Of a stretch of 64,000 nucleotides of DNA, positions 22,122 through 34,357 are shown piece after piece (the stretch's first letter is position 1; every line of letters begins with the position of its first letter). The stretch is from Lunularia cruciata (lineage: Eukaryota; Streptophyta; Marchantiopsida; Lunulariales; Lunulariaceae). The translations under genes and the position numbers were made by a program. The notes under the pieces were generated by a model. The model did no database searches, was not told the origin of the DNA, and was given only the letters and a program-made list of their open reading frames with translations. The stretch lies in NCBI GenBank assembly GCA_948567375.1, contig OX419761.1:52702501-52766500 (forward strand), in the 5' to 3' direction.

Positions 22122-25100
22122 TTGATTAGTTCCAATAGGATTGAAGGCTCAACCTATGCAAGTCTGCTTCACTTGCAAGGTATGATATCTTATAGGGGTT
22201 GTAGGATTTTGGTTGATTCTGGAAGTTCAAAGAATTGCATGTCTATGCAAGTAGCAAAGGAATTGGGTATTTCTATCAAGCCAATGATTGGAAGTAGTTT
22301 GATGATGGCGGATGGTAGAAAGGGTTCTGCATTTTGCACCTTGCATCCTGTTACCTTCAAGATTGGGAAGGAGTATTTGGAGTGTATGAGGTTTGTAGTG
22401 GCACCTCTACACTATGATATCATTCTGGGTCTACCTTGGCTTGAATGTCATAAGGTTCAATTCGATTGGACCCGACGCCAAATTCAAGTACAACACCAAG
22501 GTAGGAATTTCTATTTAGGTTGTCTGGCACCTCTGAGTAAGACACCTAAGAATAGTCAGTCCCAAGATGGGAAGTTTGTCGAGAAGGTAGCCTTAGAGCG
22601 AATCTGGAAGGGAGATGAGTCCCATGATGGGAAGTTTGCCAAGAAGGCAACCATGGAGCATGCTTGGAAGAGAGATGAGTCCCTAGAAGGGAAGTTTGTT
22701 AAGGAAGCAGCCATAGAGCAAGCTTTGGAGGAAGATAAGTCTATATTTGCGGTGTGGATCAAGCCGATTGCACAAGAACAATCTGAGGAGGGCCAAGTGC
22801 CGCATCAAGCAATGGTTGATCGGATAGTTTAGGAGTTTGCAGATGTGTTTCTGGATGATCTGCCAAAGGGATTACCCTCCGATCAAGGTATGCACTTCAA
22901 GATCAAGTTATTGCCAGGGAGTACTCCGGTGAGTAGACCAATCTATCGGCTCTCACCAAAGGACTTAGAGGAGTTGCGAACAACACTTATAGAGTTGTTG
23001 GAGAAGGATTTCATACGACATAGTACCTCTCCTTGGGGAGCACCAATACTATTTGTTCCAAAGAAAGATGGAGGACTTTGTTTTTGTATTGATTATCGTG
23101 GGCTCAATAAGCAAACCGTGAAGAATGCATATCCCTTGCCTTGGATCAATGACTTACTTGATCAACTGAGAAGAGCACGTTACTTTTCCAAGTTGGATCT
23201 TTGTAGCGGCTATTGGCAAATTCCGATTGATAGAGAGGATGTGAAAAAGACTGCCTTTCACACAAGGTATGGACATTTTGAGTGGAGAGTTCTACCTTTC
23301 GGACTCACTAATGCTCCAGCAGTCTTTATAAATCAAATGCATCGGGTGTTGGATGGACTATTGGATCGGTCAGTGGTGGTGTTCTTGGATGATATCTTAA
23401 TCTATAGCAAGACAGAGGCAGAACATGTGAATCATGTGCGAGAAGTCCTAAGACAACTATGACAATGGAAATTTTACTGCAAGAAGTCGAAGTGTGCTTT
23501 TTGGCAGAAGGACGTTACCTTCTTGGGTCATAAGATCTCATCAGAGGGGATCAAGATGGAGGAAGAGAAGATCAAGGCCATTACTGATTGGCCTACCCCA
23601 AAGGATGCTACAGAAGTATGGGCATTCAATGGACTGGCCAGTTTTTACCGGCGGTTCATCCACTATTATGCACATGTGGCTACACCATTGACTGACCTCT
23701 TGGGAAAGAACTCGAGCTTCTAGTGGACCACCAAGCATGAAGAAGCATTCCAGAAGTTGAAACATATGGTATCTTCAAGACCCATTCTTCAACCATATGA
23801 TCCTCAACTGCCTTGTGTGGTTGATTTTGATGCTTCTAACTTTGCAATTGGAGTTGTGTTGCAACAATAATTTCCAGATGGGCTACATCCCATTGCCTTT
23901 GTGTCTCGCCGACTAAATATAGCTCAAAGAAATTACTATGCTTGAGATCAAGAACAACTTGCAATGGTATATGCCACCAAGGTATGGAGGCATTATCTCT
24001 TGGGGAAACAAGTGATCATGCAAACTGATCACAAGCCATTGTTGTAGACCTTAAACCTGGAGCACATGAAAAGTCGACATCATCGATGGGAAGAGCAACT
24101 TCAATTGTTCAACATCAAACTTGAGTACAAACCAGGTCGGTTCCATGTCATCTTTGATGCTCTATCACAACGACCTGATTTGAAGTCCCTTCCTCTCATC
24201 GCGATAGCAATTATGACGGTGTCAATTGACCCCAAGATCCATAACAAGTTTTGGTTAGCTCTACAACAAGATCCCTTCTTCCAAATGGTACATGGTCGTC
24301 TAACAATAGGTGACAAGGAATACAACACCTTCTCCTTCAAGGAAGGCCTTCTATTCCATGCAGACCAGATCTATGTTCCAACCAAAGGTGATCTTCGACT
24401 TGTGCGCCTTCAAGAAGCCCATGATTTACCAATCACTGGTCACATGGGTGTGGACAAGACCTTGGGTACCCTCCAATGTCAATGGTGGTGGCCCAACATG
24501 ACACAAGATGTTTGAGAATTTGTCAAATCGTGTGAGAGTTGCCAACGTAACAAGGCCAGTAACCAAAAGCCGAGTAGAATCCTTCAACCACTCGCCATTC
24601 CATCCGCTCGCTGGGAGCATGTGAGCTTGGATCTCATCACATCCTTGCCAAAGACAAAACAAGGACACACCGTAATTGTGGTGTTTGTGGATAAGCTTAG
24701 TAACCAAATCCACTTCGCACCAACCTATGATACCGTGGATGCCCCAACCTTAGCCCAAATCTACTTCAACAATATCTTCAAGCATCATGGGATGCCACGT
24801 GTACTCATCTCTGACCGCAATCCTCAATTTACCGGGAAGTTTTGGCAAGCACTCTTCCAAATACTCAGCACCAAGCATGCTTTGTCCACGGCCTATCATC
24901 CTCAAACTGATGGACAAACTGAACGTGCAAATCGTACATTGGAAGATATGTTGCGGGCCTTTGTCAATGCCTACCATACCAATTGGGATGAATGTCTTGC
25001 AGCTGCAAAATTTGCCTACAACAATTCCAAACAGGCAAGCACTAGATTTTCTCCCTTCTTTCTCAATTTTGGTCAAGATCCACTTGTTCCAGATTCTCTT

Positions 25101-25655
25101 CTTGCTCCCCCTCCATCTCAGGTTCCTCATACTTCCACATTCTTGACCACTATATCCCAATTGCTCCAACAAGCCAAGTCTCACCTCCTTGTTGCTTAGA
25201 ATCGCCAAAAACAATATGCGGACCACCATCATCAAGATCTCACCTTTGAAGTTGGTGATAAAGTCATGCTATCCTCCAGTAACCTCCCTCTCCCACTTGA
25301 TACCCAAGTTTGTAAACTTGCCCCTAACTGGATAGGACCCTTTGATATCACCCAAATTGTCTCTCCTATTGCTTATCGACTTGCCTTACCTTGTCACATG
25401 CATATCCATCCTGTCTTTCATGTTTCCAAGTTGAAACCCTTTGTTCCTAACCCCTCTTCCTTTTCCTCTCGAGTCCAACCTCCTCCTCTTCCTGTCCCTA
25501 TCAATGATCATGAGGAGTACAAAGTTGATTGTATCCTTGCACGTCGCCATATCCAACGAGGCCGTCGCCAACATACAGAGTACAAGGTCCTTTGGAAAGG
25601 GTATCCCCTTCATGATGCCACTTGGGAGCCTCTTTCTCACCTCCAAAATGCATAG
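22122..25655 (+). pseudogene. A1 pol: protease, RT, RNase H, integrase, chromodomain
   Basis: Protease with LVDSGSSKN near 22205. RT from about 22900, with [26 protein letters not shown] and the active site FLDD near 23383-23394. RNase H from about 23815 (VVDFDASNFAIG; TDHKPLL near 24025). Integrase with an HHCC region (HDLPITGHMG ... CESCQ, 24420-24545) and DD-E landmarks LDLITS (24625), SDRNPQF (24811) and DGQTER (24910). Chromodomain EYKVDCILARR ... YKVLWKGYP ... ATWEPL at 25515-25635. The order PR-RT-RH-IN-chromo defines a plant chromovirus. In-frame stops at about 22830, 23460, 23722, 23868, 23945, 24046, 24515 and 25197 inactivate it. Confidence 0.93.
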
Positions 25656-25709
25656 ACTGCCATCCAAGAATTTGAAGCTTCATTGGCGATGAGGACGTCA
25701 CCAAATAGT

Positions 25710-25720
25710 GGCGGGGGAAT
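25710..25720 (+). other. A1 polypurine tract
   Basis: GGCGGGGGAAT immediately precedes the 3' LTR, as required for plus-strand priming. A3 and A4 have equivalents in antisense (TATTCCCTCGCC at 49793, TATTCCCCCGC at 58250). Confidence 0.85.
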
Positions 25721-25721
25721 A

Positions 25722-26170
25722 TGTAACAATATGAAGTTTAGCGATGAAGTTAGTTGGGAGTTTGGCGATGAAGTAGTTGGGCTTACAAAGTAGCACATAA
25801 GACAAAGTAGTCTAGAATATTCTGAAAGTATCTAGGAAGCTTCTTGGGAAGCTTTCCGGTTAGCTTAGCTTGCACCTTAAGTAAGTAGCTTCTAGAAGGA
25901 AGCTTTTAGAAGCTTCCAACTAGCTTAGCTTGCACGCCAAGTAGGCGGCTTCTAGAAGGAAGCTTTTTGAGAAGCTTCCTAGCTAACTTGGCTTGCACTC
26001 TAAGAAAGCGGCTTGAGGAAGCTTCTTGAGAAGCTTCTCAAGGGCCTTGTATGCTACCTATAAATACCAAAGCCAAAGCTCATGCTAGGCATTCGGAGTT
26101 TTCCCTCATTCAAGTGTCCCAATGTGAGTTTCCATTCTCCTATTTCTCTCCTCAGATTTGGTCTTTTACA
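25722..26170 (+). repeat. A1 3' LTR
   Basis: 449 bases. The four-pentamer GAA/TTC run at 25898-25917 has one change (TTC to TTT). TATAAATA is at 26059-26066. Followed by the CCTTG duplication. Confidence 0.95.
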
Positions 26171-26175
26171 CCTTG

Positions 26176-28139
26176 ATTGGAGGGTAATCCCTTTGGCAGA
26201 TCATCCAAAAACATGTTTGCAAACTCCTTAACTATCCGATCAATCATTGCTTGATGAAGCTCTTGGCCCTCCATAGCATTTTCTTGTGCAATCGGCTTGA
26301 TCCACACCGTAAATATAGACTTATCTTCTTCCAAAGCTTGCTCTATGGCTGCTTTACTAATAAACTTCCCTTCTAGAGACTCATCTCTCTTCCAAGCTTA
26401 CTCCATGGTTGCCTTCTTGGCAAACTTTCCATCTTGGGACTCATCTTCCTTCCAGGTTTGCTCTATGGCTACCTTCTCAACAAAACTTCCCATCTTGGGA
26501 TTGACTATTCTTAGGTGTCTTACTCAAAGGTGCCAGACAACCTAATCGGAAATTCCTACTTTGGTGTTTTACTTGAATTTGGCATCGGGTCCAATCAAAT
26601 TGAACCTTATGATTTTCAAGCCAAGGTAGACCCAGAATGATATCATAGTGTAGAGGTGCCACTACAAACCTCATACACTCCAAATACTCCTTCCCAATCT
26701 TGAAGGTAATAGGATGCAAGGTGTGGAATGCAGAACCCTTTCTACCATCCACCTTCATCAAACTACTTCCAATCACTAGCTTGATAGAACACCCAATTCC
26801 TTTGCTACTTGCATAGACATGCAATTTTCTGAACTTCTAGAATCAACCAAAATCCTACAACCTCAATTAGATATCATACCTTGCAAGTGAAGCAAACTTG
26901 CATAGGTCGAGCCTTCAATCCTATTAGAACTAATCAAGCTCCTAGTAGGTGGCTCGATATTTCCTATTAGGATTCCTCATTTCCCTATTCATTTTGCTCA
27001 ACAACCTCTACTTAGGCAACTTGTCAAGGTCATCCATTCTTGAGTGGATATTTAGCAATGTGATATCCCAATTGGTGACAATAAAAACAACCACCATTTT
27101 GTCGTAGTTTCTCTCCATCTACCGTGCCAAGTGGTCTTTGTTGAATGGCATCAATCTCCATTGGTGTTGGCTCCTCCACTTACATGTAGTGTATTGGTAG
27201 GTTCTATGGAGGTTGAGGTCAAGACCAAGTTGTTGCCACCAAGGAATCAAAATGTTCGGCCAACCGCATGGCTTCCTCCAAGTGTTGTCGCTCTTGCATG
27301 GTCACCTCTAATTTGGTTCTTGCCTTCAAGCCCCTCACAAATTGATCCATAGGTTCACCTTCCAATATATCTAGAATTTGCATGATGGTGTTTGGGAACT
27401 ACGTGATGTAACTTCTTACAAAGCCAATTTGTTTCAACTCTGCCAACTTAACCCGCGCAACTCGTGTAACATTTATAGCTTGGAACCAACTAATTATTGC
27501 GGTCTTGAATTCTGCCCATGTCAAGATTGGTGCAACAATTTGTCATTCAGCTTGCTCCAATCAGAATCTCCACCATAGCTTTGCTACCCATCCAATTGGC
27601 TAGAAGCCAAGAGAATCTATTTTTGTTCGTCTTATAGATTGGTAGCTTCAAAATAACATTCACAATCAAACACAAAATTCTCCACTACTCTCAAAAGATT
27701 CTTGCCTTCAAATACCTTGGGTTTAGGGAATCTGATCCGATCTTCTCCTTCTTGAATTGATACTCTCTCCACTTGCTCTTGTCATCAAAGATCTCATTCA
27801 TCCAACAATCGAGTAAGGTGCTCAATTTGTTGCTGCATAGCAAGGATAATATCAGGTATTACCGCCATTGTTGCTACTCTATCACACCACTCCCAATCTA
27901 TTTAATTTATTAACACATAGAGATAGCACATCCACCATTCTCTATAAGTTACAACCAGGAGCACCAAGGGTTCCTCAAATATGATGATCATATGCAAAAA
28001 ATCTTGTCCAAAGTGCAAGGTGATGAATTGTGTGAAGCGATGCTTGGGTAGTACTTGGACACAAAAATCCCAATGGTTTGGTGGAAGTGGATTTGATGGT
28101 CCATAAATTCCATCCATCCCATTCTTGCTCTGATACCAA
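26176..28139 (-). pseudogene. A2 protease and gag relic
   Basis: On the minus strand, gag runs from about 27870 down to 26990, including a zinc knuckle near 27060-27100. Protease follows (26477-26900: KEYLECMRFVVAPLHYD, GLPWLE), then the Glu/Lys-rich linker repeat (26176-26480). The protease active-site region near 26850 is damaged. Its reading frame runs into the A1 insertion at 26170. Numerous stops. Confidence 0.82.
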
Positions 28140-28550
28140 TATAAAAGACCAAATCCAAGGAGAGAAATAGGAGAATGGAAACTCACATTGGGACACTTAA
28201 ATGAGAGAAAACTCCAAATGCCTAGCATGAGCTTTGGCTTTGGTATTTATAGGTAGCATACAAGGCTCTTGAAAAGCTTCTCAAGAAGCTTCCTTGAGCT
28301 GCTTTCTTAGACTACAAGCCAAGTTAACTAGGAAGCTTCTCAAGAAGCTTTCTTCTAGAAGCCACCTACTTGGCGTGCAAGCTAAGCTAGTTAGAAGCTT
28401 CTAGAAGCTACCTCCTTGGAGCACAAGTTAACTAGTCAAAAAGCTTCCCAAGAAGCTTCTTAGATGCTTTTGGAATATTCTAGGCTAATTTGGCTTATTC
28501 TCTACTTTGTTAGCCTTACTAATTATGTCGCTAAATTCCATATTGTTACG
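28140..28550 (-). repeat. A2 5' LTR (antisense)
   Basis: 411 bases, 60 shorter than its partner, mostly through loss of GAA/TTC units (three contiguous pentamers remain at 28393-28407). Termini are mutated (TATAAAAG ... TTACG). Confidence 0.85.
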
Positions 28551-28933
28551 GCCATGGAAGACAAGAAGGTTGGAGTTGAGGCATGAGGTAGTCTTGAGAG
28601 ACCCATCATCAAGAGAAGAATCAAAAGGAGAAGTTGAGTATAAGTTAGAGGACACAAACAAAGAAGAAGAAGTAGAACTCACATTGCAAAGTGAAGAATC
28701 GAGTAGTGGGAGCAATGGAGAACCCAAAGTTTAGTAGTAGTTGGAAGAAGTGGCTAAGGAGGAAGATTGGGAGTTCCATGCGGCAATTAATTGTATGGAA
28801 CAAGGAGATAATTTGCATCGGGAGTTGTCTATAGTGGAGATAGAAGAGAAGAGAGATGAAGAGCCAAGAACCAGAACAAAGAAGATTGTGCAACTAGCCA
28901 TAGCAAGACCAAGTAAAGCGGAAGATGAAGATG
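28551..28933 (+). pseudogene. Inner C copy, acidic coding relic (left of B)
   Basis: A Glu/Lys-rich frame: LQSEESSSGSNGEPKV, then LEEVAKEEDWEF, INCMEQGDNLHRELS and RDEEPRTRTKKI. It corresponds to 3360-3500, 10690-10900 and 14340-14530 in the other long C copies. It continues after B at 35137. It has one stop cluster at 28732-28737. No known domain. Confidence 0.4.
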
Positions 28934-29674
28934 TGTAATACCAAAAGCTAACCATATGATCTAGATGTGAAATTTGGTTTGGTAACATCTGGAATGATGT
29001 TATACATGATGGTCAAAATATATCAGATAGAAGTATCACCAAAAGAGTACCTCTACTAATAGAGTAGAAACCAAAATAGACTTGAAAACCTTTGAACAAA
29101 TGGCTAGACATATGATTTAAAGGTGAGAATTGGTTTGTAACATCTAGAAGGATGTTACACATGATGGACTAAACAGATCAGAAAAAGGTATCACCAAAAG
29201 GGGACTTCTACTAATAGAGTAGGAACTAAAATATGCTTGAAATCTTTGAAGGCAATTTTGGAGGCCTAAACTGATGAATTAGGCCTCAAGAATGTGTAGA
29301 CTCCTCCCTCCCCAAATGTAAAAAAGGTTGGCCTTCCCTCGTCCCTGCTTTGTATCATTGAGGGCTTTCCAATGGTACCTCACCCATGTGATTCTGAGAT
29401 TCCTATAGGAAGATTCCCTAAAAGATTCCCTCTAGTCAAAGCTTGTTTGACCAACCAGATAGGACCAGGACCAACAGGTCACCCATCCAAGTAAGTAATC
29501 CAAGGGTGGAGCTTGCTGATGTGTCACCTATCTGTGTGCTTAATCCTACGGTGGAGCTTCCTTGGAGGAGATCCTCTTTGTCTATGTAATAAAGAGAAGG
29601 TGCTCCTTTGGAGCATCGGATGATTGAGTGTGAAATTTGTGTTTTCTCTCTTCTCTTGTCCTCGGAATATTACA
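28934..29674 (+). repeat. B 5' LTR
   Basis: 741 bases, TGTAATACCA ... GGAATATTACA. Within it two diverged copies of a segment of about 170 bases (around 28955-29080 and 29100-29230, sharing GGTTTGTAACATCTAGAA and CTACTAATAGAGTAG) form an internal tandem duplication. A TATA-like site lies near 29583. Confidence 0.9.
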
Positions 29675-29749
29675 ATGGTATCAAAGCAAGTGTTTTAGTC
29701 CAAGAGAGTGGATCACCTCTCTTGGAAGAACATGAACTACTGAAACTAA

Positions 29750-30915
29750 GTAATTTGAGGTGGAGAACATAGAGTACTTGCTAGACTTAGGAAGGATTTT
29801 AGAGAGCGGATGAGATGGATGCACCGAGATGAAAATTTCCTGCACCTAGCTTTCCATTCTTGAATCCATTCCACTTGAAGGTTATGTACATCCAGCGTGA
29901 GCAAATGAGAATATCGCTAGTTTATCACTTTGGAGTAGAATTCATGGACAGGATGATGAACTCACCAAACCCTGTGATTCTACCTATGGTGGTATATGAC
30001 AGAGAGTTGGATTTGAAAATCTAAATTCTATTATGATGTTATGGATTTGAATGTCCCAAATCCTCTCCCTTTCAACACTCAAGTAGAAATTCATTATGTA
30101 ATGAGACCAAAAGTGATGTTTAGAGATTTTGTAGTTAGGAATTTTGGTGAGGAGTATTATCAATGATTGATAGATTCTAAGGTCCCAATGGTAGTTTAGT
30201 TTTCATGTAGGTACTTGATCGATAAAGCCCTCACATGGTACGCTGCTTGGGAATGATCTATGTTTGCATAGAGAAGGGAGGTCACATGGACAGCAATGCA
30301 AGAAGGATTGTTGAAGAATTTCTAATCGGTTGATTCCATGCAGATGGCCCAAATCCAACTATGGGGATTGAGATAGAAGAACAGCGTAAAAGAGTATGTG
30401 GATGTATTTTTGGATCTACAAGTCACAGTAACCAACATGAGTCCAGCAGAGGCTCTCAACAATTTCAAACGAGGGTTGAAGGAGCGGATTTGCCAAGAAG
30501 TCATGGTGCAAAATCCTTGCACGGTATTTGAATCCATTGCTTGTGCGTAGAGAATAGCAAGAACATTGGGTGGAGGTTAAAGAGTTATTCCACCTCAACA
30601 TTATCGGGCAAAAATTTCACACATGGGTTGACCAATACCAATGGATTGGGCAACCTTCAATTTTGAGATCAAGGAGCACGACCGCTTCAAGGAGAGCATG
30701 GACGGGTAGAAGAACAAAGAGATGGAGTCCCACGAGGCAAAGGAATTCAAGGAGATTGGGCACATATCTATCAATTGTGGTTGTATTGGGCACATATCTA
30801 CCAACTATCATGCTTGTTTCCCTAGAGGCCCTTGGCCTTCATATAGGCAATCTTTGAACAACATAAAGAGGCGCACTGAAGAGGAGGAGATAGAAATCAC
30901 TTCGGAAAATAAAGA
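29750..30915 (+). pseudogene. B gag
   Basis: Broken frames. An N-terminal segment near 29830-30030 (FPAPSFPFLN, VYHFGVEFMDRMM, NPVILPMVVYD) is followed by a capsid core near 30310-30545 with MAQIQLWGLR, VKEYVDVFLDLQ, MSPAEALNNFKRGLKERI and PCTVFESIA, typical of Ty3 gag. A degenerate zinc-knuckle region follows at 30745-30830 (GHISINCGCIGHIST). Stops near 30015, 30195, 30370 and 30550. Confidence 0.7.
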
Positions 30916-31584
30916 TTGCCAATAAATATACCTCATTGCCTTATTGACTCAATAAGGAAGCAGAGAAGCAAGGGAAGGAAGAAGATGAACGCGCAAAGGT
31001 CCCAAAAGGCAACTTCAAAATTGATTATTGTGAATGGAGTCCTAGAAGGAAATCAAGTGAGAGTATTAATAGATCCGGGAGCAACAAAGAATTTCTTGTC
31101 TCACTCTATTGCAATAAGATTGGGAATAGATCTAGAAAGAGATGAAAGTGAAGAAGTAGAGTTACTTAATATGAAAACAAAGAGGATTGAATCATTACCT
31201 AGACGGGTAACACTCTTTGTAGGAGAATATCATGAAGCAATTGAGTGGCAAGTGATACAACTAGCTTGTTATGATGTAATCTTAGGCATGCCATGGATAG
31301 AGCATTACAACCCTATGGTAGATTGGAGGAAGAAAATAGTGAGAACCCACCAATGGTCAATCATTGGGGTTAAAGAAAAATCACACATGCAAGAACTACC
31401 TCTGTATGTCATAAGGACAGCAAATGTCTATAAGACAAATAGATGTTTCATTGGTCTAATAAGAGAAGTCCAAAGTGCACAACTTGATGGAAAAATTCTT
31501 GAGAAACTGAAAGATGTAGTGGATGAGTTTCAAGATGTCTTTCTTGATGATCTACCCTCAAGATTACCACCAAAAGGAAAGTAG
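30916..31584 (+). pseudogene. B protease and RT linker
   Basis: A 222-codon frame containing the retropepsin-like domain. The active-site triad region reads VLIDPGATKNF (near 31065), with Pro in place of the usual Ser. YDVILGMPWIEHYNP follows near 31270. The C-terminal part ([19 protein letters not shown]) is the usual entry to RT. The frame closes with TAG at 31582-31584. It is the longest open piece of B, but the active-site change and missing continuation make activity unlikely. Confidence 0.8.
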
Positions 31585-32935
31585 ATCATAAAATTGAGAC
31601 ACTCCCAAGGGAGATACCTCCTTGTAAGGCCCCATATTGCCTATCAACTCATGAGTTGGAGGAGTGTAAGACTTAAATTGAGGAGATGCTGCAAAAAGGG
31701 TTCATCCAACCTAGTGTATCACCATATGGGGCTCATGTCTTGTTTGTGAAGAAGAAGGATGGTACAATGCACATGTGCATTGAGTATCGAGGTCTCAATC
31801 AGCAAAATAGTGAAGAAAAAATACCCCTTACCTTGCATGGATGCACTTTTTGATCAATTCCATGGAGCAAGATACTTCACCAAATTGGACTTGCGGAGTG
31901 GTTACAATCAAATCTGAATTGCATAGGAGGATGTGTACAAATTGCCTTTTGAACCAAGTATGGCCACTTTGAGTATCTTGTGATGCCTTTTGGCCTCACC
32001 AATGCACCTTCCATTTTCATGAGTCTAATGAATGACATATTTCATCCATACTTGGATAAGTCTGTTATCATCTTCTTGGACAACATCTTAGTATACATTA
32101 GCATATGACGGAACACAAATAGCATCTACAAGAAGTCCTCTAGATTCTAAGATAGAATCAATTGTATGCCAAAATCTCAAAGTGCGAGTTTGGCAAGTCT
32201 GAAGTAGACTACTTGGGGCATAGAGTAAGTGCAGAGGGCATTCTAGTATTGACAAATAAAATTGAGGTCATTCAAAAATGGAGTGCCCCAAAAGATCAGA
32301 CTCAACTCAAGAGCTTCTTGGGGTTGACGGGATTCTATCATAGATTTGTCAAGGACTCCAAGGTTGCACATCCTTTAACGGCACTAGTGGGCAAGAGGAA
32401 GAAGTGGACATGGGGAATGGCACAAGAGTTGGCCTTTCAAGAATTGAAAGTCGCCTTGCTACATGCACCAATCTTGAAGTGGTCTGACCCAAAACGTCCA
32501 ATCAAGTTGGCTACATATGCATCAAGCGTAGCAATAGGAGTAGTCCTACAACAAGAGTGGCATGACGGATGGCATCCAATTGCATATTTCTCTCAAAAGT
32601 TATTACCGGCAGAGCACAACTACCACACCATAGAATGAGAAGAGCTGGCCATTGTTCTTGCAACCAAGCATTGGAAGCACTATCTAGGCAAGAAGGTATT
32701 TGTAGTAGAGATCGACCATAAACCTTTAGTCTACCTTGAGACGCAGAATGATCTATCTCATCGCCAGATTTGGTGGGTAGAGTGGCAACAACGCTTCAAC
32801 ATGACAATCACCTATGTGGAAGGTAAGAAGCAACTTGCATATGCATTCACCCGCATGCCAATGGCAAACAACTTGGTGGCAGAGGTTAAGATTAACCCTG
32901 AATTCTAGCCAGAGATTTTGGCTGCTACAAAAACT
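31585..32935 (+). pseudogene. B reverse transcriptase and RNase H
   Basis: RT begins near 31690 ([23 protein letters not shown]) and continues through [11 protein letters not shown] (near 31990). The active site near 32072-32085 reads FLDN instead of FLDD. An open frame at 32162-32638 holds the RT thumb ([17 protein letters not shown]) and the start of RNase H ([23 protein letters not shown]). RNase H continues to about 32850 (DHKPLVYLETQ, MTITYVEGKKQ). Frameshifts occur near 31800 and 31940, and stops near 32105, 32636 and 32908. Confidence 0.83.
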
Positions 32936-33025
32936 GATCTATAGATTGTAGAAGCGCAATCATCCAAGGGCATCACCAGCACTCAAGGACTCACCTTTTG
33001 TGATGGCAGATTATGGATTCCAAAT

Positions 33026-34320
33026 GTGCTAGAATTACGCACCACCATTCTAGCAGAATGTCATGATTTGGCCATTGCAAGTCATGTCGGAGTGGACAAG
33101 ATCTTAGATGTAGTCCAACACCATTACTATTGGCCCAAGATGAGCAACGATGTGATGGACTACATGTGCAGCTGCCTACTTTGTCAACAAAACAAAGCTT
33201 CTAATCAAGCTTTTCTAGGGCTCCTCCAACCTCTCCCCACTTTTGCCCAATGTTAGTAGCAGTTGAGTATGGATCTCGTATGTGAATTACCCAAGACCAC
33301 TTCAAGGTTTGACTCCATCATGGTCTTTGTGGACCGGCTTAGCAAAATGATTCATGTACGCCCTACCACCAAGGATGTGATTGCCCCACAACTAGCTCAA
33401 TTATACTTAGATGCAGTCTTCTCTCACCATGGTTTGTCTCAAGTACTCATCATCGATAGAGGTACTCAATTTACTAGTTTGTTTTGGCAAACACTCTTTG
33501 GTTTCTTCAAAACCAAGGTGGCCATGTACACAACTTACCACCCACAAACAAATGGACAAACAGAGCGGTCTAATTGCACTATTGAAGACATGTTACGTGG
33601 CTTCACCTTAGAAGAGCGAGAGAGTTGGGACACCTACTCCCGTTGGTGGAATTCACTTACAACAATTTAGTGAAGGCATCCATCCATGTCACTTTGTTCT
33701 TCCTCATGTATGGTGAGATTCCCTTTACACCATCTAGCTTGATGAAGATCCATCCAATAGCTACCAAGGTCGACACAATCAACACATTTGTTTCTAGAAT
33801 CCAACAAGGTGTAAAGAGTGCCAAGCATAGATTATAGATTGCACAAAATCAACAAAAATAGCATGTTGATGCACACTATAGGCACATGAAGTTCAATGTT
33901 GGGGATCAGGTGTGGCTATTGACAACCAATCTCACATTAGTTGGACCTCATAAGCTCATACCTCATTTTATTGAGCCTTTGTTGATTCTTCATTGAGTCG
34001 GCATTGTGGCCTATCACCTCAAGCTACCACCACACATGAAGATCCATCCATTGTTCCATGTTTCCCTACTACGCCGATATGCTCCCCGATCAGACCAGTG
34101 TCATTTCACACAAGACATTAGACCTTGTCCAACACTCATTGATAGCATGGAGGAATATGAAGTGGAGCGTATTCTCCAAAAATGCATGCATAGTACTCGC
34201 CATCTGTGGGTGAACTATCTAGTACAGTAGAAAGGTTACCCCCTCTATGAAGCAACCTAGGAGCATACGGCCAATTTGACACATGCACCGGTGTTGGTGC
34301 AAGCGTTTGAGCAATAGTTG
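33026..34320 (+). pseudogene. B integrase and chromodomain
   Basis: The zinc-binding region (ECHDLAIASHVG ... CLLCQQNKA, 33056-33195) is followed by the catalytic core with MDLVCELPK (33266), DRGTQF (33455) and NGQTERSN (33550). A frame change occurs near 33630. The C-terminal domain has KFNVGDQVWLL (33890) and KIHPLFHVSLLRR (34040). The chromodomain starts at EEYEVERIL (34150) but is broken by a stop at 34228. This placement at the C terminus of integrase makes B a chromovirus. Confidence 0.85.
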
Positions 34321-34357
34321 CACAACGAGGATGTTGTATCTTAAAAGGAAGGAGGTC

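Larger units (their letters stand above)
20493..26170 (+). mobile_element. Ty3/gypsy chromovirus A1, near full length
   Basis: 5678 bases with 449-base LTRs at 20493-20941 and 25722-26170. It has a tRNA-iMet type primer-binding site, gag with a zinc knuckle, protease, RT, RNase H, integrase, chromodomain and a polypurine tract. The target duplication CCTTG (20488-20492 and 26171-26175) is perfect and lies within A2. By eye I counted 17 LTR-LTR differences, all transitions, no gaps (about 96% identity). Scattered stops, such as CAA/CGA/TGG to TAA/TGA/TAG changes, inactivate gag and pol. Confidence 0.95.
19614..28550 (-). mobile_element. Ty3/gypsy element A2, antisense, pol-deleted, host of A1
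   Basis: Two antisense family A LTRs (19614-20084 and 28140-28550) enclose chromodomain and RT-start sequence (20085-20492) and protease/gag sequence (26176-28139). The middle of pol (rest of RT, RNase H, integrase) is absent. Element A1 sits in the opposite orientation at the linker-RT junction, with CCTTG on each side. Possible degenerate target duplication: ACCAC at 19609-19613 and GCCAT at 28551-28555, differing by transitions. It cannot move by itself. Confidence 0.88.
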
